Positions 1 to 9,807 of a DNA stretch of 37,290 nucleotides are shown piece after piece (the first letter of the stretch is position 1; each line of letters opens with the position of its first letter). The notes below the pieces were generated by a model. It made no database searches. It had not been told where the DNA came from and saw only the letters and a list, made by a program, of their open reading frames with translations. The position numbers and the translations under genes are program-made. The DNA is from Geobacteraceae bacterium (GTDB taxonomy: Bacteria > Desulfobacterota > Desulfuromonadia > Geobacterales > DSM-12255). The DNA is taken from positions 1 to 37,290 of the forward strand of contig JACABD010000033.1 of assembly GCA_013377075.1 (NCBI GenBank). Direction: 5' to 3'.

Positions 1-389
1 GTGTCAAGGGCGCTACGGTCAACGACCAGGTCCTTGATAACCGGGAATGCACGGGCTCTCCATGGCTCGATGAAGATGCTGTCGCCATTCTTGAAGGAGC
101 GCATATGGAGCTGGCAGACAGTTGTTCTGTCCTGACCGCCGTGGGGAACGCCGTTGATTACCTGGGAGCACATGCCACAGATACCTTCGCGGCAGTCATG
201 GTCGAATGCTATCGGGTCAACACCCTTTTTGATGAGGGTTTCATTGACTTCATCGACCATTTCCAGAAATGACATATCAGGGCTGATATGCTTTGCTTCG
301 TATGTCTCCAGCTTGCCCGGGGCATTTGGCCCCTTCTGGCGCCAGACGTGGAGAGTCAGATCCATGGTGTTTGAATTGTGATCGCTCAT
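1..389 (-). CDS. sdhB: Succinate dehydrogenase/fumarate reductase iron-sulfur subunit (SdhB/FrdB), 3' end missing
   Basis: This is the N-terminal part of the iron-sulfur subunit that passes electrons between the flavoprotein and the membrane cytochrome b. I translated it from the minus strand: it starts ATG at 389 and reads [20 protein letters not shown]. The plant-ferredoxin-type [2Fe-2S] motif [12 protein letters not shown] lies near residue 70. The window ends at about residue 129, so the C-terminal [4Fe-4S]/[3Fe-4S] domain is outside it. The start codon shares one base with the sdhA stop (TAATG), and AAGGAG lies just upstream inside sdhA, so translation is probably coupled. The order C-A-B matches the Geobacter frdCAB operon, whose enzyme is known to work in both directions. 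Only one end is visible, but the family call is firm. Confidence 0.93.
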   Translation of the reverse strand, partial: MSDHNSNTMDLTLHVWRQKGPNAPGKLETYEAKHISPDMSFLEMVDEVNETLIKKGVDPIAFDHDCREGICGMCSQVINGVPHGGQDRTTVCQLHMRSFKNGDSIFIEPWRARAFPVIKDLVVDRSALD

Positions 390-2305
390 TATTTGTAACT
401 CCTTACCGCCAGATGGACGTTATCGAATTTCAACGGCTCTTTGTGAAGCTCCGGCTCGTTGCCAACGCCTTTGAACTCCCAGGCGGCAACATGGCAGAAG
501 TCGGCATCATTACGCATTGCTTCGCCGTCAGGCATCTGGTGCTCAGTACGGAAGTGGCCACCGCAGGACTCTTCACGGGTAAGAGCGTCTTTGGAGAGGA
601 GTTCGGCAAACTCAAGGAAGTCGGCAACACGGCCGGCATTCTCAAGCTGCTGATTCATTTCACCACCCTCACCGCTGATGTTGACGTTGTTCCAGAACTC
701 GTCACGGAGTTTTGGAATTTCTTTGAGGGCATTCTTGAGGCTCTCGTCACTTCTTGCCATGCCGACATTTTCCCACATGACCTTGCCAAGCGCACGGTAG
801 ATCTCGCTGACAGTCTTCTTCCCTTTAAGAGCGAACATCTTCTTGATGCTGGCGTGGACCTCGTCGATCGACTTTTTCACTTCAGGATGATCCAGAGAGT
901 AGTCGCCCGGCTTGACACCTGCAAGGTAGCCACCGATGGTGTAAGGAATGACGAAGTAGCCGTCAGCCAGACCCTGCATCAGTGCTGATGCACCAAGGCG
1001 GTTTGCACCGTGAACGGAGAAGTTTGCCTCGCCGAGTACGAAGAGACCCGGTACGTTGCTCATGAGGTTGTAGTCAACCCAGAGACCGCCCATTGAGTAG
1101 TGAGGAGCAGGGTACATACGCATCGGACGCTTGTAACCGTCCTCGTCAGTGATCTTCTCGTACATTTCGAAAAGATTGCCGTAACGCTCTTTGATAGTGT
1201 CTGCGCCAACGCGCTTGATTGATGTGGAGAAGTCAAGGTATACACCGCGTCCACCAGGTCCTACGCCACGGCCGTCGTCGCACTGCTCTTTGGCAGCACG
1301 GGAAGCGATGTCACGGGGAGCAAGGTTACCGAAGCTCGGGTACTTACGCTCAAGGTAGTAGTCACGATCATCTTCAGCAACTTCGTTCGGGTGCTTGCCG
1401 CAGTCCTCTTTTTTCTTCGGAACCCAGCAACGGCCATCGTTTCTGAGGGACTCGGACATGAGGGTCAGCTTGGACTGGTGATCGCCGGTCTGCGGGATGC
1501 AGGTCGGGTGAATCTGTGTGTAGCATGGGTTGGCAAAGTAAGCGCCCTTCTTGTGTGCTTTCCAGTTTGCAGTTACGGAGCAGCCCATGGCGTTTGTTGA
1601 GAGGTAGAATACGTTTACATAACCGCCTGTTGCCAGGCAGACAGCGTCAGCCATATGGGCGCGGATTTCGCCGGTAACCATATCGCGGATGGTGATACCT
1701 TTAGCAACACCGTCAATGACGATGAGGTCGAGCATTTCGGTACGGTTGTACATCTTTACAGTTCCGGCCTTGATCTGACGGGAGAGTGCGGAGTAAGCAC
1801 CAAGAAGGAGCTGCTGGCCTGTCTGGCCACGGGCAAAGAATGTACGGGACACCTGGGCGCCGCCGAAGGAGCGGTTGTCGAGGTAACCGGCGTAGTCACG
1901 GGCAAAAGGAACGCCCTGGGCAACGCACTGGTCAATGATGTTGTTGGAGACCTGAGCCAGACGCCAGACGTCCGCCTCACGGGCACGGAAGTCGCCACCC
2001 TTGATGGTGTCGTAAAAGAGACGGTAGACAGAGTCGCCGTCGTTCGGATAGTTCTTGGATGCGTTGATACCACCCTGTGCAGCGATGGAGTGGGCGCGGC
2101 GTGGTGAATCCTGGTAGCAGAAAGCCTCTACGCTGTAGCCGAGCTCACCAAGAGATGCAGCTGCTGCGCCACCGGCAAGACCGGTTCCTACCATGATTAC
2201 CTTGTACTTACGCTTGTTGGCCGGGTTCACGAGCTTCAGGTCGAAGCGGTGCTTGTCCCATGTTTTTTCAATTGGTCCGGTTGGACATTTTCCGTCGAGT
2301 ATCAC
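389..2305 (-). CDS. sdhA: Succinate dehydrogenase/fumarate reductase flavoprotein subunit (SdhA/FrdA)
   Basis: This is the catalytic FAD subunit that interconverts succinate and fumarate in the TCA cycle and anaerobic respiration, on the cytoplasmic face of the membrane. It has 638 residues, the usual length for the Bacillus/Geobacter-type enzyme. Visible motifs are the dinucleotide-binding [11 protein letters not shown] (40-50), the flavinylation site [10 protein letters not shown] (H72 would carry the covalent FAD), the active-site HPTCIP (266-271), the catalytic arginine region PRDIASR (330-336) and PAPHYSMGG (H402). It lies 10 bases after sdhC and overlaps the sdhB start by one base, forming a tight three-gene operon. 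In Geobacter the equivalent complex does both succinate oxidation and fumarate reduction. Sequence alone cannot say which direction dominates here. Confidence 0.97.
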   Translation of the reverse strand: MILDGKCPTGPIEKTWDKHRFDLKLVNPANKRKYKVIMVGTGLAGGAAAASLGELGYSVEAFCYQDSPRRAHSIAAQGGINASKNYPNDGDSVYRLFYDTIKGGDFRAREADVWRLAQVSNNIIDQCVAQGVPFARDYAGYLDNRSFGGAQVSRTFFARGQTGQQLLLGAYSALSRQIKAGTVKMYNRTEMLDLIVIDGVAKGITIRDMVTGEIRAHMADAVCLATGGYVNVFYLSTNAMGCSVTANWKAHKKGAYFANPCYTQIHPTCIPQTGDHQSKLTLMSESLRNDGRCWVPKKKEDCGKHPNEVAEDDRDYYLERKYPSFGNLAPRDIASRAAKEQCDDGRGVGPGGRGVYLDFSTSIKRVGADTIKERYGNLFEMYEKITDEDGYKRPMRMYPAPHYSMGGLWVDYNLMSNVPGLFVLGEANFSVHGANRLGASALMQGLADGYFVIPYTIGGYLAGVKPGDYSLDHPEVKKSIDEVHASIKKMFALKGKKTVSEIYRALGKVMWENVGMARSDESLKNALKEIPKLRDEFWNNVNISGEGGEMNQQLENAGRVADFLEFAELLSKDALTREESCGGHFRTEHQMPDGEAMRNDADFCHVAAWEFKGVGNEPELHKEPLKFDNVHLAVRSYK

Positions 2306-2315
2306 TATGAACCCC

Positions 2316-2981
2316 CTATTTAATCAGAGCGCTGGCCATGATGGAGAGCGGAATTACCGCATAACCGGCGAGCAGGATAAAGGCAACTGCTTTACCAATG
2401 GCTGAGATAGTGCACTGTGTTCTGTCAGTGTTCCACCCCATTGTCTGGAAAAAGCTCTGAATGCCGTGCGAAAGATGAAGGAAAAGAGCACACATTGCGA
2501 CAAGATAAACCGCCACGATGCCACCGTTTTTGAATGCCGACACGACCATCGTGAAAACATCGAAGCGATTAAGCGCATCAACACCCTGAACGACCCCAGG
2601 AAATACTCTGGCAGTAAAATGAAGAAGGTGAATGATGATGAATGCCAGCATGACAAGCCCTGTCCAGATCATGGTAGAACTGGCGAAAGTCGCCTTGATC
2701 TGGCGTTTGACAGCATATCCTGCAGGATTGGCCGCACTGTTCTCGAGAGTCAACTGAATACCGAAAAGGATATGCACTGACACAAGAGCGAAAAGCCCTG
2801 CACGAAACACCCAGACCAGAGGCCCAAGGCTATGCAGATGTTCTGCATAGGCGTTGATGCCGTTCGGCCCAACGAAAATCGACGAGTTGCCCACCAGGTG
2901 GACAACGGCGAACAGCACCATGCACTGGCCTGTGATCGCCATGAAAACCTTTCTTCCAACAGCGCTTTTTAGAATTTGCAT
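2316..2981 (-). CDS. sdhC: Succinate dehydrogenase/fumarate reductase cytochrome b subunit (SdhC/FrdC)
   Basis: This is the membrane anchor that carries haem b and exchanges electrons with quinone. With the start at 2981 ([12 protein letters not shown]) it has 221 residues, the normal size for the cytochrome b558 family. It shows about five hydrophobic segments with histidines well placed for haem ligation (VVHLVGN near residue 28, VHILFG near 70, IIHLLHF near 117, FLHLSHG near 170). An ATG at 3062 in the same frame would add 27 polar residues. I reject it because 2981 has a Shine-Dalgarno-like AAAGGGA at the right distance and the family begins at this point. It is the first gene of the C-A-B operon and follows a leader of about 210 bases if the proposed promoter is correct. 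Confidence 0.93.
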   Translation of the reverse strand: MQILKSAVGRKVFMAITGQCMVLFAVVHLVGNSSIFVGPNGINAYAEHLHSLGPLVWVFRAGLFALVSVHILFGIQLTLENSAANPAGYAVKRQIKATFASSTMIWTGLVMLAFIIIHLLHFTARVFPGVVQGVDALNRFDVFTMVVSAFKNGGIVAVYLVAMCALFLHLSHGIQSFFQTMGWNTDRTQCTISAIGKAVAFILLAGYAVIPLSIMASALIK

Positions 2982-3200
2982 GTTTCTTTCCCTTTTTGCT
3001 GGAGATTTACAACCAGGTTTGAAATTGAGTCCAACTCCTGCAGGAATTGCAAAAGCCGACACGGATGATTTTTGATGACAAATTTCAGGGGGGAGCTCGT
3101 AAGCTGCTGAACTTATGCATTATCTTTTCCTTTCGTGAAATGTGATAGCATGCAGAAACAGCTTTTATTGCTGAGATAAATCCCTGAAAATTGCGCACCG

Positions 3201-3230
3201 AATATAAAGCATTATTTTAGAAAAAATCAA
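3201..3230 (-). promoter_or_regulatory. Candidate sigma-70 promoter of the sdhCAB operon
   Basis: Reading the minus strand, TTGATT (3230-3225) is followed after 18 bases by TATATT (3206-3201). This would start transcription near 3194 and leave a leader of about 210 bases. The -35 box is only four of six and the spacer is one base long, so this is a moderate prediction. Confidence 0.4.
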
Positions 3231-3239
3231 CATAAATAA

Positions 3240-3254
3240 TGTATACAGTGTACA
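3240..3254. promoter_or_regulatory. Imperfect palindrome, possible operator
   Basis: TGTATACAGTGTACA is two 7-base arms around a central A with one mismatch. It lies about 10 bases upstream of the proposed sdh -35 box and about 50 bases upstream of the tgt -35 box. The TGTATAC core resembles sites bound by some GntR-family regulators. No regulator gene is nearby, so the function is a guess. Confidence 0.3.
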
Positions 3255-3303
3255 GATTCCATCACATTTTTTCCTTGCAGAGCAGTAAACTGCTCCACGT
3301 TTC

Positions 3304-5282
<1,979 letters not shown>

Positions 5283-5291
5283 GTCTGTTTA

Positions 5292-5323
5292 GTGGTTAAG
5301 TGTTCTACATACCGCTTAACCAC
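5292..5323. terminator. Hairpin between convergent mazG and the DUF815 gene
   Basis: An 11-bp stem (5292-5302 with 5313-5323, one G-T pair) closes a 10-base loop. It sits between the two convergent genes, and the DUF815 stop codon lies in its right arm. Neither side has a good U-run, so it may stop transcription only weakly or may simply protect 3' ends. Confidence 0.45.
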
Positions 5324-6203
5324 CCAACGACCTATTGAGCATCGCCCGCCCGACCCACTGATTGGCGAACTGCCAGGCGATCCTGCCGCTGCGATCACCT
5401 TTAACATGGGACCAGTCGATAGCCTCATTTGCAATAGTCCCACTCCATTCAAAAGCAAATTCGTTTTGCGCTGCAACTTTTTCAGTCCACTGCCTGGCAA
5501 CATCTACATACTGATCCTGGGTAAAAGGGTGAAAGCCTATCCAGAGCCCAAAGCGGCCGGAAAGAGAGATCTTCTCTTCAACCGATTCGCCGTGGTGGAT
5601 CTCGTTGTTCACCAGCATCGCCCCCCGGTTGTCACTCTCGTACTCCGGAAGCAGGTGCCGCCTGTTTGAAGTCACATAGATGAGCGCATTTTCCGGCGGG
5701 GCATAAACAGAGCCATCAAGGGCGCTTTTCAGCATCTTATAGCTCGACTCGCCGGTTTCAAAAGAGACATCATCGGCAAATATTATGAACCGGTACGGCT
5801 CGTTTTTGATCTCATCGACAATATCTGGCAGGTTTACCAGGTCCCCCTTGTCCACCTGAACAAGCCGAAGCCCCTCGCAGGAGTACGTCTGCAATAGCGC
5901 CCTGACAAGTGAGGATTTGCCGGTGCCCCGTGTTCCCCACAAAAGCACGTTATTTGCTGGATAGCCGGCCAGAAACTGCCTCGTGTTTTCCAGCAGTGCT
6001 TCCTTCTGACGGTCTATTCCAAGCAGATCACAAAGACCGATTGCTGCTCCTTCATTAACCGGATAAAGTGAGCCCCCTATTGCATGTCTGCGCCAGACAG
6101 CAGCCTTGTAAATTTCCCAATTGATCGGCATGACCGGTTTTGGCAATAGTCTCTCCATACCAGTCAGCACACGCCTTAGCTGTATCTGAAGATCCTGGTC
6201 CAT
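5316..6203 (-). CDS. DUF815-family AAA+ ATPase
   Basis: This is a 295-residue P-loop ATPase of the DUF815 family, whose cellular role is not established. Walker A is WGTRGTGKSSLV (about 89-100) and Walker B is FIIFADDVSF (about 139-148). The conserved NRRHLLPE (sensor-1 region) and a C-terminal helical lid with DRSGRIAWQFANQW follow. There are no signal peptide or membrane segments, so it is probably cytoplasmic. The ATG at 6203 has AGGGGG upstream. The gene is transcribed alone from a TTGACA promoter next to a DnaA box (see 6252-6307). It converges on mazG. The family is clear, but I assign no function. Confidence 0.9.
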   Translation of the reverse strand: MDQDLQIQLRRVLTGMERLLPKPVMPINWEIYKAAVWRRHAIGGSLYPVNEGAAIGLCDLLGIDRQKEALLENTRQFLAGYPANNVLLWGTRGTGKSSLVRALLQTYSCEGLRLVQVDKGDLVNLPDIVDEIKNEPYRFIIFADDVSFETGESSYKMLKSALDGSVYAPPENALIYVTSNRRHLLPEYESDNRGAMLVNNEIHHGESVEEKISLSGRFGLWIGFHPFTQDQYVDVARQWTEKVAAQNEFAFEWSGTIANEAIDWSHVKGDRSGRIAWQFANQWVGRAMLNRSLGG

Positions 6204-6251
6204 TCACGCCCCCCTTAAATGTCACTAATTTGATTTTTTAGAAAATCCTGC

Positions 6252-6280
6252 GTTATTTCAGGCAGCTAGCTGCTTGTCAA
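6252..6280 (-). promoter_or_regulatory. Candidate promoter of the DUF815 gene
   Basis: On the minus strand a perfect TTGACA (6280-6275) is followed after 17 bases by AATAAC (6257-6252), giving a start near 6245 and a 40-base leader. The spacer contains the palindrome GCAGCTAGCTGC, so a protein bound there would block RNA polymerase. Confidence 0.5.
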
Positions 6281-6307
6281 CAAAATCTGTGGATAACCTG
6301 TTGACAA
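6262..6307. promoter_or_regulatory. Palindrome plus inverted repeat enclosing a perfect DnaA box
   Basis: GCAGCTAGCTGC (6262-6273) is a perfect 12-base palindrome. Immediately beside it, TTGTCAACA (6274-6282) and TGTTGACAA (6299-6307) form perfect inverted arms around 16 bases that contain TGTGGATAA (6288-6296), the complement of the consensus DnaA box TTATCCACA. A further half-arm TGTTGACG follows at 6311. The box lies directly upstream of the DUF815 -35 element. Confidence 0.6.
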
Positions 6308-6562
6308 AGGTGTTGACGTAGCCCTAAAGAGACATTTTATACGGCTGCTTTTACTCTATGCCTATTTTTTAGGCAATTTGCCATTTCAATAATTTCAACT
6401 AGTTATGCCTATCTATCGACAAATCAGGTGGTTAGAAGGATGGGTGACTAACTATTTCCCCCCGGACACCTTTTACCAAAACCACCTCTGTTCATAACAG
6501 CCCGAAATCATTGGAGCCGCTGTAAAGCATCCAATGAGCAGACTATAAGCAATCAACACAGC

Positions 6563-6602
6563 TTTTGAGTTCACGGGAAAGAGCTCCGGATGAAACTCAA
6601 AA
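6563..6602. terminator. Hairpin downstream of murJ
   Basis: TTTTGAGTT (6563-6571) and AACTCAAAA (6594-6602) form a perfect 9-bp stem just after the murJ stop. It is A/T-rich at its base and has no separate U-run, so termination would be weak. The 22-base loop contains a short CGG/CCG pairing. Confidence 0.35.
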
Positions 6603-6608
6603 ACCACT

Positions 6609-8177
6609 TCAGCTCTTCAGAAACTTGCGTTTAACCAGGTCGGCAACCTCTCTGGTTTCATCACTGCGAAGGAGAAATGAGAAGAGTGCATAGACCAGGA
6701 CTGCGGCAACTACGGCAGAGGAGAGTACGGCCCCCTTAAGAAGCTTTTCCCCCTGATGCGACCAGTCGGCAAGCCTGAGAAGCGCTGCTGCAACCAGTGC
6801 CGCAGGTATTGACGCCAGGAGACTTTTCAACAGAACCACTAACAGTTTTCGTCCGCCAAAGGAGCCGACTTTCCTCTTTAGCAGGTAGAGCAAAAGAGCC
6901 ATATTGCCAAATGCGGCCAGCGATGATGCCAGTGCAAGGCCGCTGTGCAGCATTATCCGCATCAGGACTAGGCTAAAGGCCAGATTCAGGACAAAAGCTA
7001 TGAATGCGCTAATCACAGGGGTGCGGGTATCCTTAAGGGCATAGAAGGCAGGAGCAAGAACCCTGATCAACGCAACCGAAGTAAGCCCGATCGAATACTG
7101 GACCAGTGCCTGACCACATGCAGCTGCCTTTGAATAATCAAATGCCCCCCCCATAAAGAGCAGTGAAAAGATAGGTGTGGCAGACACCATGAGCCCTGCC
7201 ATTGCCGGGACTGTGATAAAAATCATCAGGCGGATGCCAAACTGTAGAGAGTCCTTGAGCGCATCAATGTCACCTTGAGCTGCCTGCCTACTCATTGAGG
7301 GAAGAACCGCCTGGGCTACGGATACGGTGAAAATCCCCTGGGGGAATTCGAAGAGCCGCTGGGCATAGTAAAGATAGGAGACACTCCCCTGGGGGAGCAT
7401 GGAAGCAAGGATATTTCCGACGGTAATATTTAGATAATAGACCCCGACCCCGAAGATGGAGGGGCCCATAAGCAGCGCAATCTTTCTGACGGCCGGATTA
7501 TTGAAATCGAATCTGAACCTTAAGGGGAAACCCTTTTTCCAGAGTACCGGCAGTTGCAGCAGAAGCTGAAGCACCCCTCCAATAAGAACACCAACGGCGA
7601 GTGAGAGGATAGGAACGGCGAACATCTTGTGAAGCAAGAGCGCCGAAAGGATCATGGTGATATTGAGAAATACGGTCGAAATGGCAGGGGTAAAAAAGTG
7701 CCTCAAAGTGTTGAGAATCCCCATGCAGAGAGCAACCAGGCTGACAAAGAAGATATACGGAAACATGAGTCGGTTCAGAAGTACGGTCAGGTCCAGCTTG
7801 CTCGGCTCCGATGAAAAACCAGGGAACATCAGGTGGACGATCTGTGGCGAGAAGATGATTCCAAGCAGTGTCACCAGAGCCATGACGATGGTAAGGAGTG
7901 TGAAGCATGTATTGGCAAGATCTCTTGCCTCAGACTCCCCTTTCTGGGTATAGCATTCGGAGAAGGTAGGGACAAAGGCGGATGTCAGCGCCCCTTCTGC
8001 AAAGAAGCGGCGCAGCATGTTAGGGATCTGAAAGGCGGCAAAGAAGGCATCAGTGGCAAATCCAGCTCCGAAGAGCCGGGATACCACCATATCCCGTACC
8101 ATCCCCATAATCCGCGAAAGGATTGTAGCGAAACCGAGCACGCCGGCGGCCCGGACGATGTTCTTTTTTTCAGACAA
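6609..8177 (-). CDS. murJ: Lipid II flippase MurJ (MviN)
   Basis: This integral membrane protein flips the peptidoglycan precursor lipid II to the periplasmic side. It has 522 residues with about 14 hydrophobic segments, the usual MurJ layout. The N-terminal signature is clear: RIMGMVRDMVVSRLFGAG, then TDAFFAAFQIPNMLRRFFAEGALTSAFVPTF. The start is unusual. The only start codon compatible with the conserved N-terminus is TTG at 8177, seven bases after a GGGG that is also the 3' arm of a terminator hairpin. An in-frame TGA lies 15 bases upstream of it. The gene follows ytxH on the same strand but behind that terminator, so its own promoter is not obvious. Product confidence is high; the exact start is slightly less certain. 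Confidence 0.95.
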   Translation of the reverse strand: MSEKKNIVRAAGVLGFATILSRIMGMVRDMVVSRLFGAGFATDAFFAAFQIPNMLRRFFAEGALTSAFVPTFSECYTQKGESEARDLANTCFTLLTIVMALVTLLGIIFSPQIVHLMFPGFSSEPSKLDLTVLLNRLMFPYIFFVSLVALCMGILNTLRHFFTPAISTVFLNITMILSALLLHKMFAVPILSLAVGVLIGGVLQLLLQLPVLWKKGFPLRFRFDFNNPAVRKIALLMGPSIFGVGVYYLNITVGNILASMLPQGSVSYLYYAQRLFEFPQGIFTVSVAQAVLPSMSRQAAQGDIDALKDSLQFGIRLMIFITVPAMAGLMVSATPIFSLLFMGGAFDYSKAAACGQALVQYSIGLTSVALIRVLAPAFYALKDTRTPVISAFIAFVLNLAFSLVLMRIMLHSGLALASSLAAFGNMALLLYLLKRKVGSFGGRKLLVVLLKSLLASIPAALVAAALLRLADWSHQGEKLLKGAVLSSAVVAAVLVYALFSFLLRSDETREVADLVKRKFLKS

Positions 8178-8214
8178 TAAAAAACCCCGTCAACATATGA
8201 TATTAACGGGGTTT
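8178..8214 (-). terminator. Rho-independent terminator of the ytxH-like gene, abutting the murJ start
   Basis: On the minus strand AAACCCCGT (8214-8206) pairs perfectly with ACGGGGTTT (8190-8182) over a 15-base loop and is followed by a run of T (8184-8179). The run ends one base before the TTG start of murJ. This is the classic structure of an intrinsic terminator in an unusual place. Confidence 0.8.
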
Positions 8215-8270
8215 GTACCATAAACGGCTGCAAAGTGTAATAATTTTATCCCTTCAGCCTTCAGCCTGCT

Positions 8271-8624
8271 TCATCCTATTATCTTTGCCAGCCTCGCCTT
8301 CTGTTTCTCCAGCTTTGCCTGACCCTCATCGATTATCTTGATTAGTTCGACCTTGGCCTCATGGGCAAGATCCTTACCCTTGTCGAGAATATCCTCGGCA
8401 CGCTCACCGATATTTTCAACCATGCCGTGAACATTTCCTGCAAAATCATCGACAATATCCTCTGTCTCGCGCCTGATTTTCCGGCTGTACCGGGCGATGT
8501 CGCGCCTTGTCTGCCTGCCGGACTGTGGTGCATAAAGAAGCGCTGCAGCGGCTCCGAGCAGCCCGCCTGCAACAAGCATTATCCCACCGACCATGGCGCT
8601 TTTTCTGATATCGCAATCACTCAT
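8271..8624 (-). CDS. YtxH-domain small membrane-anchored protein
   Basis: A 117-residue protein with one N-terminal membrane segment (about residues 11-32, MVGGIMLVAGGLLGAAAALL) followed by the YtxH-type junction YAPQSGRQTRRDIARY. A long amphipathic, charged helical tail comes next, probably coiled-coil. YtxH proteins are small stress-associated envelope proteins of unclear biochemical role. The frame stays open upstream to 9029, but ATG 8624 is preceded by a perfect AGGAGG five bases away, which settles the start. The gene has its own promoter (8672-8699) and terminator (8178-8214), so it is monocistronic. It is divergent from aguA. Confidence 0.85.
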   Translation of the reverse strand: MSDCDIRKSAMVGGIMLVAGGLLGAAAALLYAPQSGRQTRRDIARYSRKIRRETEDIVDDFAGNVHGMVENIGERAEDILDKGKDLAHEAKVELIKIIDEGQAKLEKQKARLAKIIG

Positions 8625-8671
8625 ACTGACCTCCTGAAATTGGCATTGCTGTTGCCCTTTTTTATTAAAGT

Positions 8672-8699
8672 ATTTTACATCAAATTTCACCGCTGTAAA
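8672..8699 (-). promoter_or_regulatory. Promoter of the ytxH-like gene
   Basis: On the minus strand TTTACA (8699-8694), a 16-base spacer and TAAAAT (8677-8672) each match consensus at five of six positions. The predicted leader is about 40 bases and ends at the AGGAGG site. Confidence 0.55.
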
Positions 8700-8711
8700 G
8701 TGATGAAAAAA

Positions 8712-8740
8712 TTGACCATATCCAGTACAACGCCTATAAT
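8712..8740 (+). promoter_or_regulatory. Sigma-70 promoter of aguAB
   Basis: TTGACC (8712-8717), a 17-base spacer and a perfect TATAAT (8735-8740) lie 36 bases ahead of the aguA start. It is back-to-back with the ytxH promoter, and the -35 boxes are about 12 bases apart. Confidence 0.8.
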
Positions 8741-8775
8741 CCCTGACGCTGAATACAATTGGAAGAGGTACAGGG

Positions 8776-9807
8776 ATGCAAAAGATTATGAGGCGGCTGC
8801 CTGCAGAATGGGAAGAACAGGACGGAGTGCTACTTGCCTGGCCCCACGAAAATACGGACTGGGCACCCCAGTTAAGCCGCGTTGAGCCAGTATTTGCAAG
8901 GATTATCGCTGCTATAAGCAGATTTGAAAGGGTTCTACTGCTGACGGAAAAGGTTGAGCATGTAAAAGAGGCCCTTGCCAGAGAAGGGGGGCTACTCGAA
9001 CGAATAACATTTGCTCCGGTAGCAACCAACGATACCTGGGCAAGGGATTTCGGCCCGATTACGGTTTATGATGACAACAGGCCGCTGCACCTTGATTTCT
9101 CCTTCAACGGCTGGGGGCTCAAATTCCCGGCAAATCTGGATAACGTCATAAATCGCAGGCTTGCAGGTGACGGTTTCTTCAACGGCAGGATAGTTACACC
9201 CCCCATGATTTTTGAAGGTGGCAGCGTCGAGAGCGACGGCAAAGGAACGCTCCTTGTAACCTCCAACTGCCTGCTGGAAGCGAACCGCAACCCCCATCTG
9301 ACTAAAGATGAGATTGATGCGCTCTTGTGCGAACATCTTGGGGCAAGTCATATCCTCTGGCTCGATCATGGTCATCTTGTTGGTGATGATACAAGTTCCC
9401 ATATCGACACCCTTGCCAGGCTTTGCCCTGAAGACACGATTACATACGTCGCCTGTAACGATCCGACAGACGAGCATTTTCAGGAGCTGTCCGCCATGAA
9501 ACAGCAACTGGAGGGGCTACGCAGCCTGTCCGGTCAACCTTTCAGGCTGATTCCTCTCCCCTTCCCTTCCCCATGCCTTGACTGTGAGGGGAACAGGCTT
9601 CCGGCAACCTATGCTAACTTTCTCATAATTAACGGGGCTGTTTTGCTGCCAGTGTACAATGATCCCAGTGATATCAGTGCCATTGACGCCCTGCAAAGCG
9701 CCTTTCCGGAGCATGAAATAATCGGTATCGACTGCAGCAGCATCATAACTCAAGGGGGCTCGCTGCACTGCCTTACCATGCAACTGCCAAAAGGAGCCAT
9801 GAAATGA
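8776..9807 (+). CDS. aguA: Agmatine deiminase
   Basis: This enzyme hydrolyses agmatine to N-carbamoylputrescine and ammonia, the first step of the arginine-decarboxylase route to putrescine. It has 343 residues and belongs to the peptidyl-arginine deiminase-like guanidine-modifying superfamily. The substrate and catalytic residues are recognisable: NDTWARDFGP (85-94), FEGGS (E147), GHLVGDDTSSHID (H209) and the nucleophile in GGSLHCLTMQ (C332). The start at 8776 has GAAGAGG seven bases upstream, whereas the in-frame ATG at 8788 has none. It overlaps aguB by four bases (ATGA), which supports the pathway assignment over a protein-arginine deiminase. Confidence 0.95.
   Translation: MQKIMRRLPAEWEEQDGVLLAWPHENTDWAPQLSRVEPVFARIIAAISRFERVLLLTEKVEHVKEALAREGGLLERITFAPVATNDTWARDFGPITVYDDNRPLHLDFSFNGWGLKFPANLDNVINRRLAGDGFFNGRIVTPPMIFEGGSVESDGKGTLLVTSNCLLEANRNPHLTKDEIDALLCEHLGASHILWLDHGHLVGDDTSSHIDTLARLCPEDTITYVACNDPTDEHFQELSAMKQQLEGLRSLSGQPFRLIPLPFPSPCLDCEGNRLPATYANFLIINGAVLLPVYNDPSDISAIDALQSAFPEHEIIGIDCSSIITQGGSLHCLTMQLPKGAMK

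Larger units (their letters stand above)
6204..6608. other. Gene-free stretch between the DUF815 gene and murJ
   Basis: About 400 bases without a convincing reading frame on either strand. The left third holds the DUF815 promoter, a perfect palindrome and a DnaA box (listed separately). A TGCCTA/TAGGCA hairpin with a five-T loop sits at 6359-6375, and a further TGCCTA lies near 6405. On the plus strand a weak promoter-like pair (TTGACG at 6313, TTATAC at 6337, 18-base spacer) points into the rest of the stretch, which could encode a small RNA. The right end carries the hairpin at 6563-6602. Confidence 0.5.

Noticed and set aside
293-988. 231-residue plus-strand frame
   Set aside because: It lies antisense to sdhA, whose protein carries all family motifs. 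It has no ribosome site or recognisable domain and is a shadow of the GC-biased codon pattern.
6204-6608. Replication origin
   Set aside because: Only one consensus DnaA box is present, with no box cluster, no AT-rich unwinding repeats and no dnaA or dnaN nearby.
8625-9029. N-terminal extension of the YtxH-like protein to 9029
   Set aside because: It would run antisense through both promoters and the start of aguA. The perfect AGGAGG before ATG 8624 marks the real start.
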